Assembly (NCBI RefSeq): GCF_900114035.1
Contig: NZ_FORP01000021.1
Coordinates: forward strand, 62,001-126,000
Direction: 5' to 3'
DNA length: 64,000 nucleotides
From: Amycolatopsis sacchari
GTDB lineage: Bacteria; Actinomycetota; Actinomycetes; Mycobacteriales; Pseudonocardiaceae
Shown one piece after another: positions 46,139 through 54,050 of this stretch. The notes under the pieces were generated by a model. It did not search any database, had not been told where the DNA came from, and worked only from the letters and a program-made list of their open reading frames with translations. A program made the translations under genes and the position numbers. Each line of letters starts with the position of its first letter. The first letter of the stretch is position 1.

Positions 46139-47143
46139 TCAGCCGGACTGCGCCGCCCGGAACCGCTCGGTGAACTCCGACCGGCCGCGCTCGGTCAGCC
46201 CGCCGTACAACCGCAGGCGCGCCATGCCGCCGTCGGGGTAGATGTCCAGGCGCAGGTGCGAAAGCTCGCGGGGCTGCTCCAGCGGGAAGCGGTGCCGGGT
46301 GTCCGGCTGCAGCCGGGTGCGGGGCAGCACCTCGAACCACGTCTCACCGTCCAGCGAACCCGACAGCGACGCCCAGCCGGGCGCGTTGCCCTTGAAATGG
46401 CTGGTGTCCAGCTCCGCCAGCCGCGGCACGCCCTCGCCGGCGAGCGCGATCTCGACCCAGTCGTTGCCGTCGTCGCGGCGGCGGGCGGTCTCCCAGCCCT
46501 CCCCCATCACGCTCGCGAAGCCGGGCGAGATCAGGTTGTTCGGCGAGGAGTAGAACATGTTGCTCGCACCCGTCACGCGTGCGCCGTGCTCCAGCGCGGC
46601 GAGGTCGAACGAGCCGAGGTCGAGCAGCCGCGGGTCCGCGACCGGCCTGCCGTGCACCCGGAACCGCGCCACCCCGCCGTCCGGGTGGATGCTCAGCCGC
46701 ACGTGCGTCCACCGACGCGACGAGGAAACCTGGAACGGGTTCTCGCTGTCCCCCTTCAGGGCGGACTTCGGCACGAGCGTCGTCCAGTCCAAAGCGGACA
46801 GTTCCCCGGGGCTGGGGTAACCGTCCACCGCGACCGCCTCGACGGACGCGAACGGCGGGTAGTTGCCGGTGAAGAACGCGGTGTCCACGACGACACCGGT
46901 CACCACACCCGGCAGTCCGAGGCGGACGATCGCCTGGTCGATACCGGGTTCGCGGCGCCGCCGGGTTTCCCAGCCGTCGTAGATCTGCCCCTTGTGCCCG
47001 AAGCTCCACGGCCGGAACTCCGGCTGTTCGGGCTTGATCAGGTTCTCCCGCTCGGCGAACAGCTCGTCGTTCGCCCACACCACGCTGCCCCCGACCCGGC
47101 GCGAAGCCAGATCCGGGTCGGCGGTCCACTCCGGACGGTCCAC
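46139..47143 (-). CDS. alc: Allantoicase
   Basis: The 334-residue enzyme splits allantoate to ureidoglycolate and urea. It consists of two related jelly-roll halves (DGWETRRRREPGIDQAIVRLGLPG and GWETARRRDDGNDWVEIAL), as in all allantoicases. The GTG at 47143 ([11 protein letters not shown]) has ggaggaagta before it and overlaps the allB stop. Using allantoicase rather than allantoate amidohydrolase makes urea and not ammonia. Confidence 0.94.
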   Translation of the reverse strand: MDRPEWTADPDLASRRVGGSVVWANDELFAERENLIKPEQPEFRPWSFGHKGQIYDGWETRRRREPGIDQAIVRLGLPGVVTGVVVDTAFFTGNYPPFASVEAVAVDGYPSPGELSALDWTTLVPKSALKGDSENPFQVSSSRRWTHVRLSIHPDGGVARFRVHGRPVADPRLLDLGSFDLAALEHGARVTGASNMFYSSPNNLISPGFASVMGEGWETARRRDDGNDWVEIALAGEGVPRLAELDTSHFKGNAPGWASLSGSLDGETWFEVLPRTRLQPDTRHRFPLEQPRELSHLRLDIYPDGGMARLRLYGGLTERGRSEFTERFRAAQSG

Positions 47144-48465
47144 TACTTCCTCCCCCGCACCAGCAACCGGCCCCGCGGCTCTCCGGTGATCTCCTTGCCC
47201 CGCAACCACGTCGAGCGCACCGCGCCGGTCAGCGACCGGCCGTGGTAGGCGCTCACCGGGTTGCGGTGCCGCAGGTTCGCCACGTCCACCACGAACTCCT
47301 CGTCCGGCGCGAACACGCAGAAGTCCGCGTCGGCACCCGCCGCGATCCGGCCCTTGTGGGTCAGCCCGACCTGCGCGGCGGGGCGCTCCGCCATCCACCG
47401 CACCACGTCGGCGAGGCCGAAACCACGCGCACGAGCGCCCGTCCAGACCGCGGGCAGGCCGACCTGCAGGCTGGAGATCCCGCCCCACGCCTCGCCGAAG
47501 TCCCCGCTGTCGAAGCGTTTCAGCTCGGGCGTGCACGGCGAGTGGTCGCTGACCACGAAGTCGATCAGCCCGTCGGCGAGCCCCTGCCACAGCTGTTCGC
47601 GGTTGCCGGCTTCGCGGATCGGCGGGCAGCACTTGAACTGCGTGGCCCCGTCGGCGATCTCCTCGGCGGTGAACGTCAGGTAGTGCGGACAGGTCTCGAC
47701 GGTCAGCGACACCCCGTCCTCTCGCGCGGCGGCGATCAGCGGCAGTGCGTCCGAAGAGGACAGGTGCAGGATGTGCACGCGGGCGCCGGTCCGCCGGGCG
47801 AGCTCGATAACACGGGCGATCGCGCGGTTCTCGGCCTCACGCGGGCGGGAGCCGAGGAAGTCGCCGTAGTGGCGGCCGTGGGGCTGGGGCGCGTGCTCGA
47901 TCGTCTCCGAGTCCTCGGCGTGGATGATCATCAGGGCGCCGAGGTCACGCAGCAGGCGCAGGTCGCCTTCCAGCTCCTCGTCGCCGAGCGGCGGGAACTC
48001 GTCGACGCCGGAGTGCAGCAGGAAGCACTTGAAGCCGAACACGCCCTCCGCGTGCAGTGCCCGCAGCTCACCGGCGTTGCCGGGGATCGCGCCGCCCCAG
48101 AAGCCGACGTCCACGTGCACGCGCCCGGCCGCCGTCTTGCGCTTGAGGTCCAGCGCGGCGACGTCCACAGTCGGCGGCAGGCTGTTGAGCGGCATGTCGA
48201 CGATGGTCGTGACACCGCCGGCCGCCGCCGCGCGGGTGGCCGTCTCGAAGCCCTCCCACTCGCTGCGCCCGGGGTCGTTGACGTGCACGTGGGTGTCGAC
48301 GAGACCGGGCAGCAGGACGACGTCCTCGCCCAGCTCCACCGCCCGGTCACCACGCAACGTGCCGTACGGCTCGACCGCGGTCACGGTCTCGCCGTCCACC
48401 CCCACGTCGAAGGCCCCTTCACCCGCGGCGGTCACCGCTCGCCGCGCCCGGAACACCAGCCGCAT
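47143..48465 (-). CDS. allB: Allantoinase
   Basis: The 440-residue enzyme opens the hydantoin ring of allantoin to allantoate. Motifs of the cyclic amidohydrolases are [26 protein letters not shown] (the carbamylated Lys), HILHLSS and SDHSPCTPE. It lies between glxR and alc, overlapping both by a single base, so three enzymes are translated together. Confidence 0.95.
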   Translation of the reverse strand: MRLVFRARRAVTAAGEGAFDVGVDGETVTAVEPYGTLRGDRAVELGEDVVLLPGLVDTHVHVNDPGRSEWEGFETATRAAAAGGVTTIVDMPLNSLPPTVDVAALDLKRKTAAGRVHVDVGFWGGAIPGNAGELRALHAEGVFGFKCFLLHSGVDEFPPLGDEELEGDLRLLRDLGALMIIHAEDSETIEHAPQPHGRHYGDFLGSRPREAENRAIARVIELARRTGARVHILHLSSSDALPLIAAAREDGVSLTVETCPHYLTFTAEEIADGATQFKCCPPIREAGNREQLWQGLADGLIDFVVSDHSPCTPELKRFDSGDFGEAWGGISSLQVGLPAVWTGARARGFGLADVVRWMAERPAAQVGLTHKGRIAAGADADFCVFAPDEEFVVDVANLRHRNPVSAYHGRSLTGAVRSTWLRGKEITGEPRGRLLVRGRK

Positions 48466-49334
48466 CAGACCTCCTCCCGCCCGGACAACTGGGCTACGAG
48501 TTTCAGCAGGGCGCCGTGGTCGAGACCGCCGTGGCCCTGGGCGTTCAGCGCGGCCATCAACTGCGCCACCGCCGCACCCAGCGGGATCGCCACCCCGGCC
48601 TCACGCGCGGCGGCCTGCACGATGCCGAGATCCTTGTGGTGCAGCTCGACCCGGAACCCCGGCGTGAACTCGCGCCGGACCATCGCGGCGGCCTTGCGGT
48701 CGAGGACGCGGTTTCCCGCCAGCCCGCCCGAGAGCACCTTGATGGCGGCTTCGGTGTCCACGCCGTGGGCTTCGAGGAAGACCAGCGACTCGGCGACGAG
48801 CTCGATCGTGCCCGCGACGATCAGCTGGTTGGCGGCCTTGACCGTCTGCCCGGCGCCCGCCTCGCCCACGTGCACGACCGTGCTGCCCACCGCGTCGAGC
48901 ACCGGGCGCGCGGCGGCGAAGTCCTCGGCGCCGCCGCCGACCATGATCGACAGGCTGCCCTCGATCGCCCCTTGCTCACCACCGGACACGGGCGCGTCGA
49001 GCGCCCGCATCCGCTCCGCGATCGCGCGGGACACATCCGGCCGGATGGTGCTGCAGTCGACGAGGAGCGTGCCCGGTTTCGCGTGGGCGAGCACGCCGTC
49101 CTCGCCGAGGACGACCGCCTCCACGTCCGGCGAGTCGGGCAGCATCGTGACCACCACGTCCGCGTCGCGCACCGCGTCGGCGACGCTGTCCGCATCCCGC
49201 CCGCCGGCCTCGACGAGCCTGTCCACCTTGGCGCGGCTGCGGTTGTAGCCCGTCACGTCGAACCCGGCCTTGACCAGGTTCGCCGCCATCGGACCGCCCA
49301 TGATGCCCAGGCCGATGAAGCCGATCTTCGTCAT
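48465..49334 (-). CDS. glxR: 2-hydroxy-3-oxopropionate (tartronate semialdehyde) reductase
   Basis: The 289-residue NAD(P)-dependent enzyme of the beta-hydroxyacid dehydrogenase family has [31 protein letters not shown] and the catalytic Lys in [16 protein letters not shown]. In this operon it probably reduces the tartronate semialdehyde made from two glyoxylates to glycerate. It overlaps the hyi stop by four bases. Confidence 0.92.
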   Translation of the reverse strand: MTKIGFIGLGIMGGPMAANLVKAGFDVTGYNRSRAKVDRLVEAGGRDADSVADAVRDADVVVTMLPDSPDVEAVVLGEDGVLAHAKPGTLLVDCSTIRPDVSRAIAERMRALDAPVSGGEQGAIEGSLSIMVGGGAEDFAAARPVLDAVGSTVVHVGEAGAGQTVKAANQLIVAGTIELVAESLVFLEAHGVDTEAAIKVLSGGLAGNRVLDRKAAAMVRREFTPGFRVELHHKDLGIVQAAAREAGVAIPLGAAVAQLMAALNAQGHGGLDHGALLKLVAQLSGREEV

Positions 49335-50116
49335 CGCCGCCCTCCCAGCCAGCCGAACGAGTCCTCGGTGCGCCCGCTCGGCACGTATTCGAGCCCGACA
49401 TACCCGTCGTAGCCCGCCTCGGCGAGTTTCGCCAGGTAGCCGGGGATGTCCAGGGCACCGGTGCCGGGCTCGTGGCGGCCGGGCACGTCGGCGACCTGGA
49501 CGTGCCCGATCCGCGCGGCGTGGTGCGAGATCACCGCGTCGAGGTCGTCGCCGTTGGTGCCGAGGTGGTACAGGTCGAACAGCAGCGCGACGTTGTCCCG
49601 GCCCAGCTTGTCGCACACCGCGAGCGCGTCCGCGGCGGCCTTGAGCGGGTAGTTCTCGATTCCCGACAGCGGTTCGAGCACGAGCCGGGCGCCGATGCGG
49701 GCGGCGGCCGCCGCCGCTTGGTCCAGTATGGACAGTGCGTGCTCGTCCTGCGCGGTCGGGTCGAGGCCGTCGATGCGGTTGCCGTACAAGGCGTTGAACG
49801 TGCGGCAGCCCAGCCGCTCGGCGATGCCGACCGCGATCGCGACGCTGTCGGCCAGCTCCTGCTCCCGGCCGATCCACGACACCAGCCCGCGCTCCCCGGA
49901 AGCCATGTCCCCCGCGAAGAAGTTGAGGCTCACCAGGCGCACGCCCGCGTCGGACACCGAGCGCACGAACGCGTCCACCTCGCGGTCACCCGGGTGCGCG
50001 GTGTCGAACGGCCACCAGTACTCCACCGCGGTGAACCCCGCCGCGCGGGCGGCCTCGGCGCGTTCCAGCAGGGGAAGCTCGGTGAAGAGGAGCGAGAGGT
50101 TCACGTCGTACCGCAT
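49331..50116 (-). CDS. hyi: Hydroxypyruvate isomerase-like TIM-barrel protein
   Basis: The 261-residue xylose-isomerase-like barrel has the metal ligands Glu in LVLEPLSGIENYP, Asp in LLFDLYHLGTNGD, His in IGHVQVADVPGRHEPG and Glu in GLEYVP. It would interconvert hydroxypyruvate and tartronate semialdehyde. It is the first gene of the hyi-glxR-allB-alc operon. The ATG at 50116 is the conserved start. Confidence 0.92.
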   Translation of the reverse strand: MRYDVNLSLLFTELPLLERAEAARAAGFTAVEYWWPFDTAHPGDREVDAFVRSVSDAGVRLVSLNFFAGDMASGERGLVSWIGREQELADSVAIAVGIAERLGCRTFNALYGNRIDGLDPTAQDEHALSILDQAAAAAARIGARLVLEPLSGIENYPLKAAADALAVCDKLGRDNVALLFDLYHLGTNGDDLDAVISHHAARIGHVQVADVPGRHEPGTGALDIPGYLAKLAEAGYDGYVGLEYVPSGRTEDSFGWLGGRR

Positions 50117-50135
50117 GCCGCCTTCTTCCAGATAG

Positions 50136-50151
50136 CGGAAAGTCAATTCCG
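50136..50151. promoter_or_regulatory. CGGAA-N6-TTCCG palindrome upstream of hyi
   Basis: The inverted repeat lies in the 81 bases between hyi (minus) and the HTH gene (plus), 20 bases from the hyi ATG. AllR-type (IclR) regulators of allantoin genes bind GGAA...TTCC palindromes in other bacteria, so this may be the operator of the ureide operon. No allR gene is visible in the window. Confidence 0.5.
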
Positions 50152-50197
50152 TATGTTGAGAATACCGGGATGGTCTTCCCCTGGTCAACGGGCTACC

Positions 50198-50671
50198 GTG
50201 CCAGGAGTGGAGCTGAGAGCCGAGTTCACCACTGAACCCTTCCGCGGCGAAGGCGAGCCTCCCGAACACGCCGTCCGCGCTCGCGAAGCGGCGGTGAAGG
50301 CCGGGCTCACGGTGGATTTCGGCCCGCTCGGCACCACCGCGTCCGGCGACTCCGACGCGCTGCTCGACGCCCTGCCCGCCATCGCCCGTGCGGCGCTCGA
50401 CGGCGGTGCCACGCGCTTCACGCTGCAACTGTCCGCAGGGGACGGTCCGCCCGTCGTCGAACCGGCGCCACAGCTGGCCCGGCTCATCCGCGAGGTCGAA
50501 GCGCAGCTGGGCAGCCCGCTCGCCGACCTCGACCGCGCGGGGAAGCAGCGGGCCGTGCGCCTGCTGGAGGAACGCGGCGCGTTCGCCCTGCGGAAAGCCG
50601 TCGTCACCATCGCCTCCGCTCTCGGGGTCACCAGGTTCACGGTCTACAACTACCTGAACCGCGAGCATTGA
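50198..50671 (+). CDS. Regulator: thiamine-binding-like domain fused to DauR-like HTH
   Basis: The 157-residue protein has two parts. Residues 5-90 (ELRAEFTTEPFRGEG, then VDFGPLGTTASGD and ALDGGATRFTLQL) resemble the MTH1187/YkoF thiamine-binding fold. Residues 110-155 (KQRAVRLLEERGAFALRKAV, then TIASALGVTRFTVYNYLNR) resemble the C-terminal HTH of YheO/DauR-type regulators. The start may be the GTG at 50198 or 50207. It sits between the two purine operons and precedes uraD, so it is a likely local regulator with a small-molecule sensor. The ligand is unknown. Confidence 0.75.
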   Translation: MPGVELRAEFTTEPFRGEGEPPEHAVRAREAAVKAGLTVDFGPLGTTASGDSDALLDALPAIARAALDGGATRFTLQLSAGDGPPVVEPAPQLARLIREVEAQLGSPLADLDRAGKQRAVRLLEERGAFALRKAVVTIASALGVTRFTVYNYLNREH

Positions 50672-50673
50672 CT

Positions 50674-50688
50674 TCAACAAATTGTTGA
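50674..50688 (+). promoter_or_regulatory. Perfect palindrome tcaacaaattgttga at the uraD promoter
   Basis: The two 7-base arms pair exactly around a central A, three bases after the HTH gene's stop. It is the most AT-rich patch of the region. A TATCAA at 50694-50699 could be a -10 element, placing the start of the mRNA near the GTG at 50703. It is probably the operator of the uraD-uraH-uricase-permease operon. Confidence 0.6.
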
Positions 50689-50702
50689 CGGACTATCAAG
50701 CG

Positions 50703-51170
50703 GTGCCCCTCGACCTGACCGGGTTCAACTCCGCACCTGCCGCCGAACTCCGGCCGGTGCTCAGCGCGTGCCTGGACGTGCCGCGCTGGGTGGAGGCGGT
50801 GCTCGCCGGGCGGCCGTACAGCGACGTTGACGCGCTCCAGGCCGCCGCGGACCTCACGTTGACGCCGGACGAGATCCACCGCGCGATGGCCGCACATCCG
50901 AGGATCGGCGAGCGGGCGAGTGGCGCGTCGAAGACCGAGCAGTCTGGAGTGGACAGTGCCGCGGCCGAGAAGTTCCGCAGCGCCAACGCCGAGTACGAGG
51001 CCCGCTTCGGGCACGTGTTCCTCGTGTGCGCCAGCGGCCGCAGCGGGGACGAACTGCTGGCGAACCTGCGTGAGCGCATGGCCAACGACCCCGACACCGA
51101 ACTGGCCGTCGCAGGCCGGGAGCTCGTCAAGATCGCCCAGCTGCGGCTGGCGAAGGAGGTGCACGGGTGA
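50703..51170 (+). CDS. uraD: OHCU decarboxylase
   Basis: The 155-residue enzyme decarboxylates 2-oxo-4-hydroxy-4-carboxy-5-ureidoimidazoline to S-allantoin. It has FNSAPAAELRPVLSACLDVPRW, the catalytic His in AAHPRIGER, and ASGRSGDELLANLRERMANDP. The GTG at 50703 fits homologues; a TTG at 50682 is also in frame but lies inside the palindrome. The stop overlaps uraH by four bases. Confidence 0.93.
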   Translation: MPLDLTGFNSAPAAELRPVLSACLDVPRWVEAVLAGRPYSDVDALQAAADLTLTPDEIHRAMAAHPRIGERASGASKTEQSGVDSAAAEKFRSANAEYEARFGHVFLVCASGRSGDELLANLRERMANDPDTELAVAGRELVKIAQLRLAKEVHG

Positions 51171-51481
51171 GCCTCGTGACCACGCACGTGCTCGACGCCG
51201 CGAAAGGCCGTCCCGCCGCGGGTATCGCGGTGCGCCTGGAATCCGGCGGAAAGGTCCTGGCCGAAGGGGTCACGGACGACGACGGGCGCGTCCGCAACCT
51301 CGGGCCGGACGAGCTGGCGCCGGGCGTGTACCGCCTGGTCTTCGACACCGGCGAGTACCTCGGGCCGGACGGCTTCTTCCCCGAGATCACCGTGACCTTC
51401 CGGATCGCCGACGCGCAGGCGCACCACCACGTCCCGATCCTGCTCAGCCCGCACTCGTACACCACCTACCGAGGGAGCTGA
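51167..51481 (+). CDS. uraH: 5-hydroxyisourate hydrolase (transthyretin-like)
   Basis: The 104-residue enzyme opens 5-hydroxyisourate. The family ends are both present: THVLDAAKGRPA at the start and the C-terminal HSYTTYRGS, with HHHVPILLSP before it. It overlaps uraD and ends four bases before the uricase gene. Confidence 0.96.
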   Translation: MSLVTTHVLDAAKGRPAAGIAVRLESGGKVLAEGVTDDDGRVRNLGPDELAPGVYRLVFDTGEYLGPDGFFPEITVTFRIADAQAHHHVPILLSPHSYTTYRGS

Positions 51482-51484
51482 CCC

Positions 51485-52369
51485 GTGGCGATCACCCTGG
51501 GGCCCAACCAGTACGGCAAGGCCGAGGTCCGGCTGGTGACGGTGGACCGCAGCACGCCGGTGCACGAGATCAGGGACCTCACGGTGTCGACCTCGCTCCG
51601 GGGTGACCTCGCCGCGACGCACCTGCACGGCGACAACGCCGGCGTCCTGGCGACGGACACGCAGAAGAACACGGTGTACGCGTTCGCCAAGGAAAGCCCG
51701 GTCGGCGAGATCGAGGACTTCGCGCTGCGGCTGGGGCGGCGCTTCGTGCGCGGCAACATCACCGGCGCCCGCATCCTGATCGACGAACACGCCTGGCAGC
51801 GGATCCCCGTGGACGGCAAGCCGCACGAGCACTCGTTCTCCCGCGCGGGAGACGAGAAGCGCACGACGGCGGTGACGGTGGACGGCGACCGCGCGTGGGT
51901 CGTCTCGGGGCTGCGTGACCTGGTGGTGCTCAAGTCCACCGGTTCGGAGTTCCACGGCTTCCCGCGCGACGAGTACACGACGCTGCCGGAGACCGACGAC
52001 CGCATCCTGGCGACCGCGGTCACCGCGCGCTGGCGCTACCAGGGCTCCGGGATCGACTGGGCGAACAGCTTCGGCGAGATCCGGCGCCTGATGTTGGAGA
52101 CGTTCGCCACGTTGCACAGCTACTCGCTGCAGCAGACCCTGTACGCGATGGGCGAGGCGGTGCTGCGTGAGCGGCCGGAGGTGGCCGAGATCCGGCTCTC
52201 CCTGCCCAACAAGCACCACTTCCTGGTCGACCTCACCCCGTTCGGCCTGACCAACGACAACGAGGTCTTCTACGCGGCCGATCGCCCGTACGGACTCATC
52301 GAAGGTACGGTGATCCGCGACGACGCCGAAGACGCCGGACTCGCCTGGCACACGCTTCCCGCATTCTGA
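51485..52369 (+). CDS. pucL: Urate oxidase (uricase)
   Basis: The 294-residue cofactor-free enzyme oxidises urate to 5-hydroxyisourate. Typical segments are GPNQYGKAEVRLV, LATDTQKNTVYAFAKE (with the catalytic Thr), GSEFHGFPRDEYTTLPE and LPNKHHFLVDL. The start is GTG. It lies between uraH and the permease in one operon. Confidence 0.96.
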   Translation: MAITLGPNQYGKAEVRLVTVDRSTPVHEIRDLTVSTSLRGDLAATHLHGDNAGVLATDTQKNTVYAFAKESPVGEIEDFALRLGRRFVRGNITGARILIDEHAWQRIPVDGKPHEHSFSRAGDEKRTTAVTVDGDRAWVVSGLRDLVVLKSTGSEFHGFPRDEYTTLPETDDRILATAVTARWRYQGSGIDWANSFGEIRRLMLETFATLHSYSLQQTLYAMGEAVLRERPEVAEIRLSLPNKHHFLVDLTPFGLTNDNEVFYAADRPYGLIEGTVIRDDAEDAGLAWHTLPAF

Positions 52370-52377
52370 GGAGTCGC

Positions 52378-53706
52378 ATGACCGCGACGGCGTCCACTGT
52401 GGACACCCACCCCGTCGACCGTAAACCCCCCGCCGCACAGCTGGTCGTCGGTGGCGTCCAGCACGTCGCCGCGATGTACGCCGGGGTCGTCGCGCCGCCG
52501 TTGATCATCGGCGGCGCCGTGGGGCTCTCGCCGGGGCAGCTGAGCCTGCTGATCAGCGCGAGCCTGTTCACCGCGGGGCTCGCGACGTTGCTGCAGACGC
52601 TCGGCGTGTGGCGCTTCGGCGCGCGCCTGCCGCTGGTCAACGGCGTCACGTTCGCCAACGTCGCCCCGGTGCTGGCGATCGTGCAGCAGCACGGGCCGCG
52701 GAACGCGCTCGGGCTCGTCTACGGGGCGACGCTCGTCGGTGCCGCGCTGATGGTGCTCGCCGCGCCGTTCTTCTCCCGGCTGACGCGGTTCTTCCCGCCG
52801 CTGGTGACCGGCACGGTGATCACGCTGATCGGGGTGTCGCTGCTGCCGGTGGCGGTCGGCTGGATCTCGGACCAGCAGGACAGCGTGCAGCCGCGTGGTC
52901 TCCTGCTGGCCGGGATCACGCTGCTCGCGGTGCTGGCGTTCAACCGCTTCCTGTCCGGGTTCCTCAGCCGGATCGCGTTGCTGCTCGGGCTGGTGGTCGG
53001 CACGCTCGTGGCGTGGCCGCTGGGGCAGGTCGACACGTCGACACTGCGGGACGCGCCCGCGTTCGGCGTCGCGAGCCCGTTCCACTTCGGCGCGCCGGCG
53101 TTCGACGTCGCGGCCATCGTGTCGATGGCGATCGTGATGCTCGTGATCATGGCGGAGAGCACGGCGGACATGCTCGCACTCGGCGAGGTCGTCGGCAGGC
53201 CCACGACGCAGCGCACGCTCGCCGACGGGCTGCGCGCGGACGGGCTCGCCACCGCGGTGAGCACGGTCTTCGGCGGGTTCGCGTGCACGGCGTTCGCGCA
53301 GAACATCGGGCTCGTCGCGCTGACCCGCATGGTCAGCCGGTACGTGGTGGCGGCGAGCGGGGCGATCCTGGTGCTGCTGGGGCTGTTCCCGGTGGCGGGC
53401 GGGATCGTGGCGCTCGTGCCGCAGCCGGTGCTCGGCGGGGCGGGGCTCGTGTTGTTCGGCAGCGTCGCGGTCAGCGGGGTGCGGACGCTCGCCCAGGCGT
53501 CGTTCGACAGCCCGGCGAACGTCACGATCGTCGCGGCGGCGCTGGGTGTCGGCGTCATCCCGATCGCCGCGCCGCACTTCTACGCGCACTTCCCGTCGGC
53601 CGTCCAGACGGTGCTGAACTCGGGGATCAGCGCGGGCTGCGTCGTCGCCGTGGTGCTCAACCTGGTGTTCGGGAAACGGGAACGAAGGTCCGCAGCTGCT
53701 CGCTGA
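52378..53706 (+). CDS. NCS2 purine (urate/xanthine) permease
   Basis: The 442-residue transporter has 12 to 14 membrane segments and the NCS2 signatures GGVQHVAAMYAGVVAPPLI near the N-terminus and AESTADMLALGEVVGRP in the middle. Substrates are probably xanthine, urate or both, given the operon. It is the last gene; the 3' end overlaps a broken hydrolase gene on the other strand. Confidence 0.93.
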   Translation: MTATASTVDTHPVDRKPPAAQLVVGGVQHVAAMYAGVVAPPLIIGGAVGLSPGQLSLLISASLFTAGLATLLQTLGVWRFGARLPLVNGVTFANVAPVLAIVQQHGPRNALGLVYGATLVGAALMVLAAPFFSRLTRFFPPLVTGTVITLIGVSLLPVAVGWISDQQDSVQPRGLLLAGITLLAVLAFNRFLSGFLSRIALLLGLVVGTLVAWPLGQVDTSTLRDAPAFGVASPFHFGAPAFDVAAIVSMAIVMLVIMAESTADMLALGEVVGRPTTQRTLADGLRADGLATAVSTVFGGFACTAFAQNIGLVALTRMVSRYVVAASGAILVLLGLFPVAGGIVALVPQPVLGGAGLVLFGSVAVSGVRTLAQASFDSPANVTIVAAALGVGVIPIAAPHFYAHFPSAVQTVLNSGISAGCVVAVVLNLVFGKRERRSAAAR

Positions 53707-54037
53707 GCACGGGCCGGTCGAACGTCTTCAGCCGGTCAGCCCAGGCGAGCAGGGTTTCCCATGGTGGCACGGAAAGCCCGTACTTCCGGATGTCACGCCG
53801 GAACGCCGGGAACCGCAACAGTTTCACGGCCGCCGCGAGACCACCGGGGATGCGGGCGGCGAGCGTGATCAACTTGCCCGGCAGGCCCGGCGGGTAGTTG
53901 TCGAAGGCCTCGCACGCGACGAGCACCAGCCGCCCGATGCGCTCGGCGCGGCCCTCGGAGATCAGGAACTGCGCGCCGCCCCAGTCGTTGAGGACGAGCG
54001 TCACGGGCGGGGACGGCCGCGCCACCGCCACCGCCAC
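53657..54037 (-). pseudogene. Remnant of an alpha/beta hydrolase gene
   Basis: The frame (up to 126 residues) has the nucleophile-elbow part of a dehalogenase-like hydrolase (VTLVLNDWGGAQFLISEGRAERI, then LVACEAFDNYPPGLPGKL). The N-terminal third, with the oxyanion part, is missing. The segment FRRDIRKYGLSVPPWETLL looks like two parts joined after loss of the cap. After FDRPVL the similarity stops and the frame runs into the permease gene. It looks like a decayed insertion at the junction of the two purine operons. Confidence 0.6.
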
Positions 54038-54050
54038 GGTCCTGAACCCC

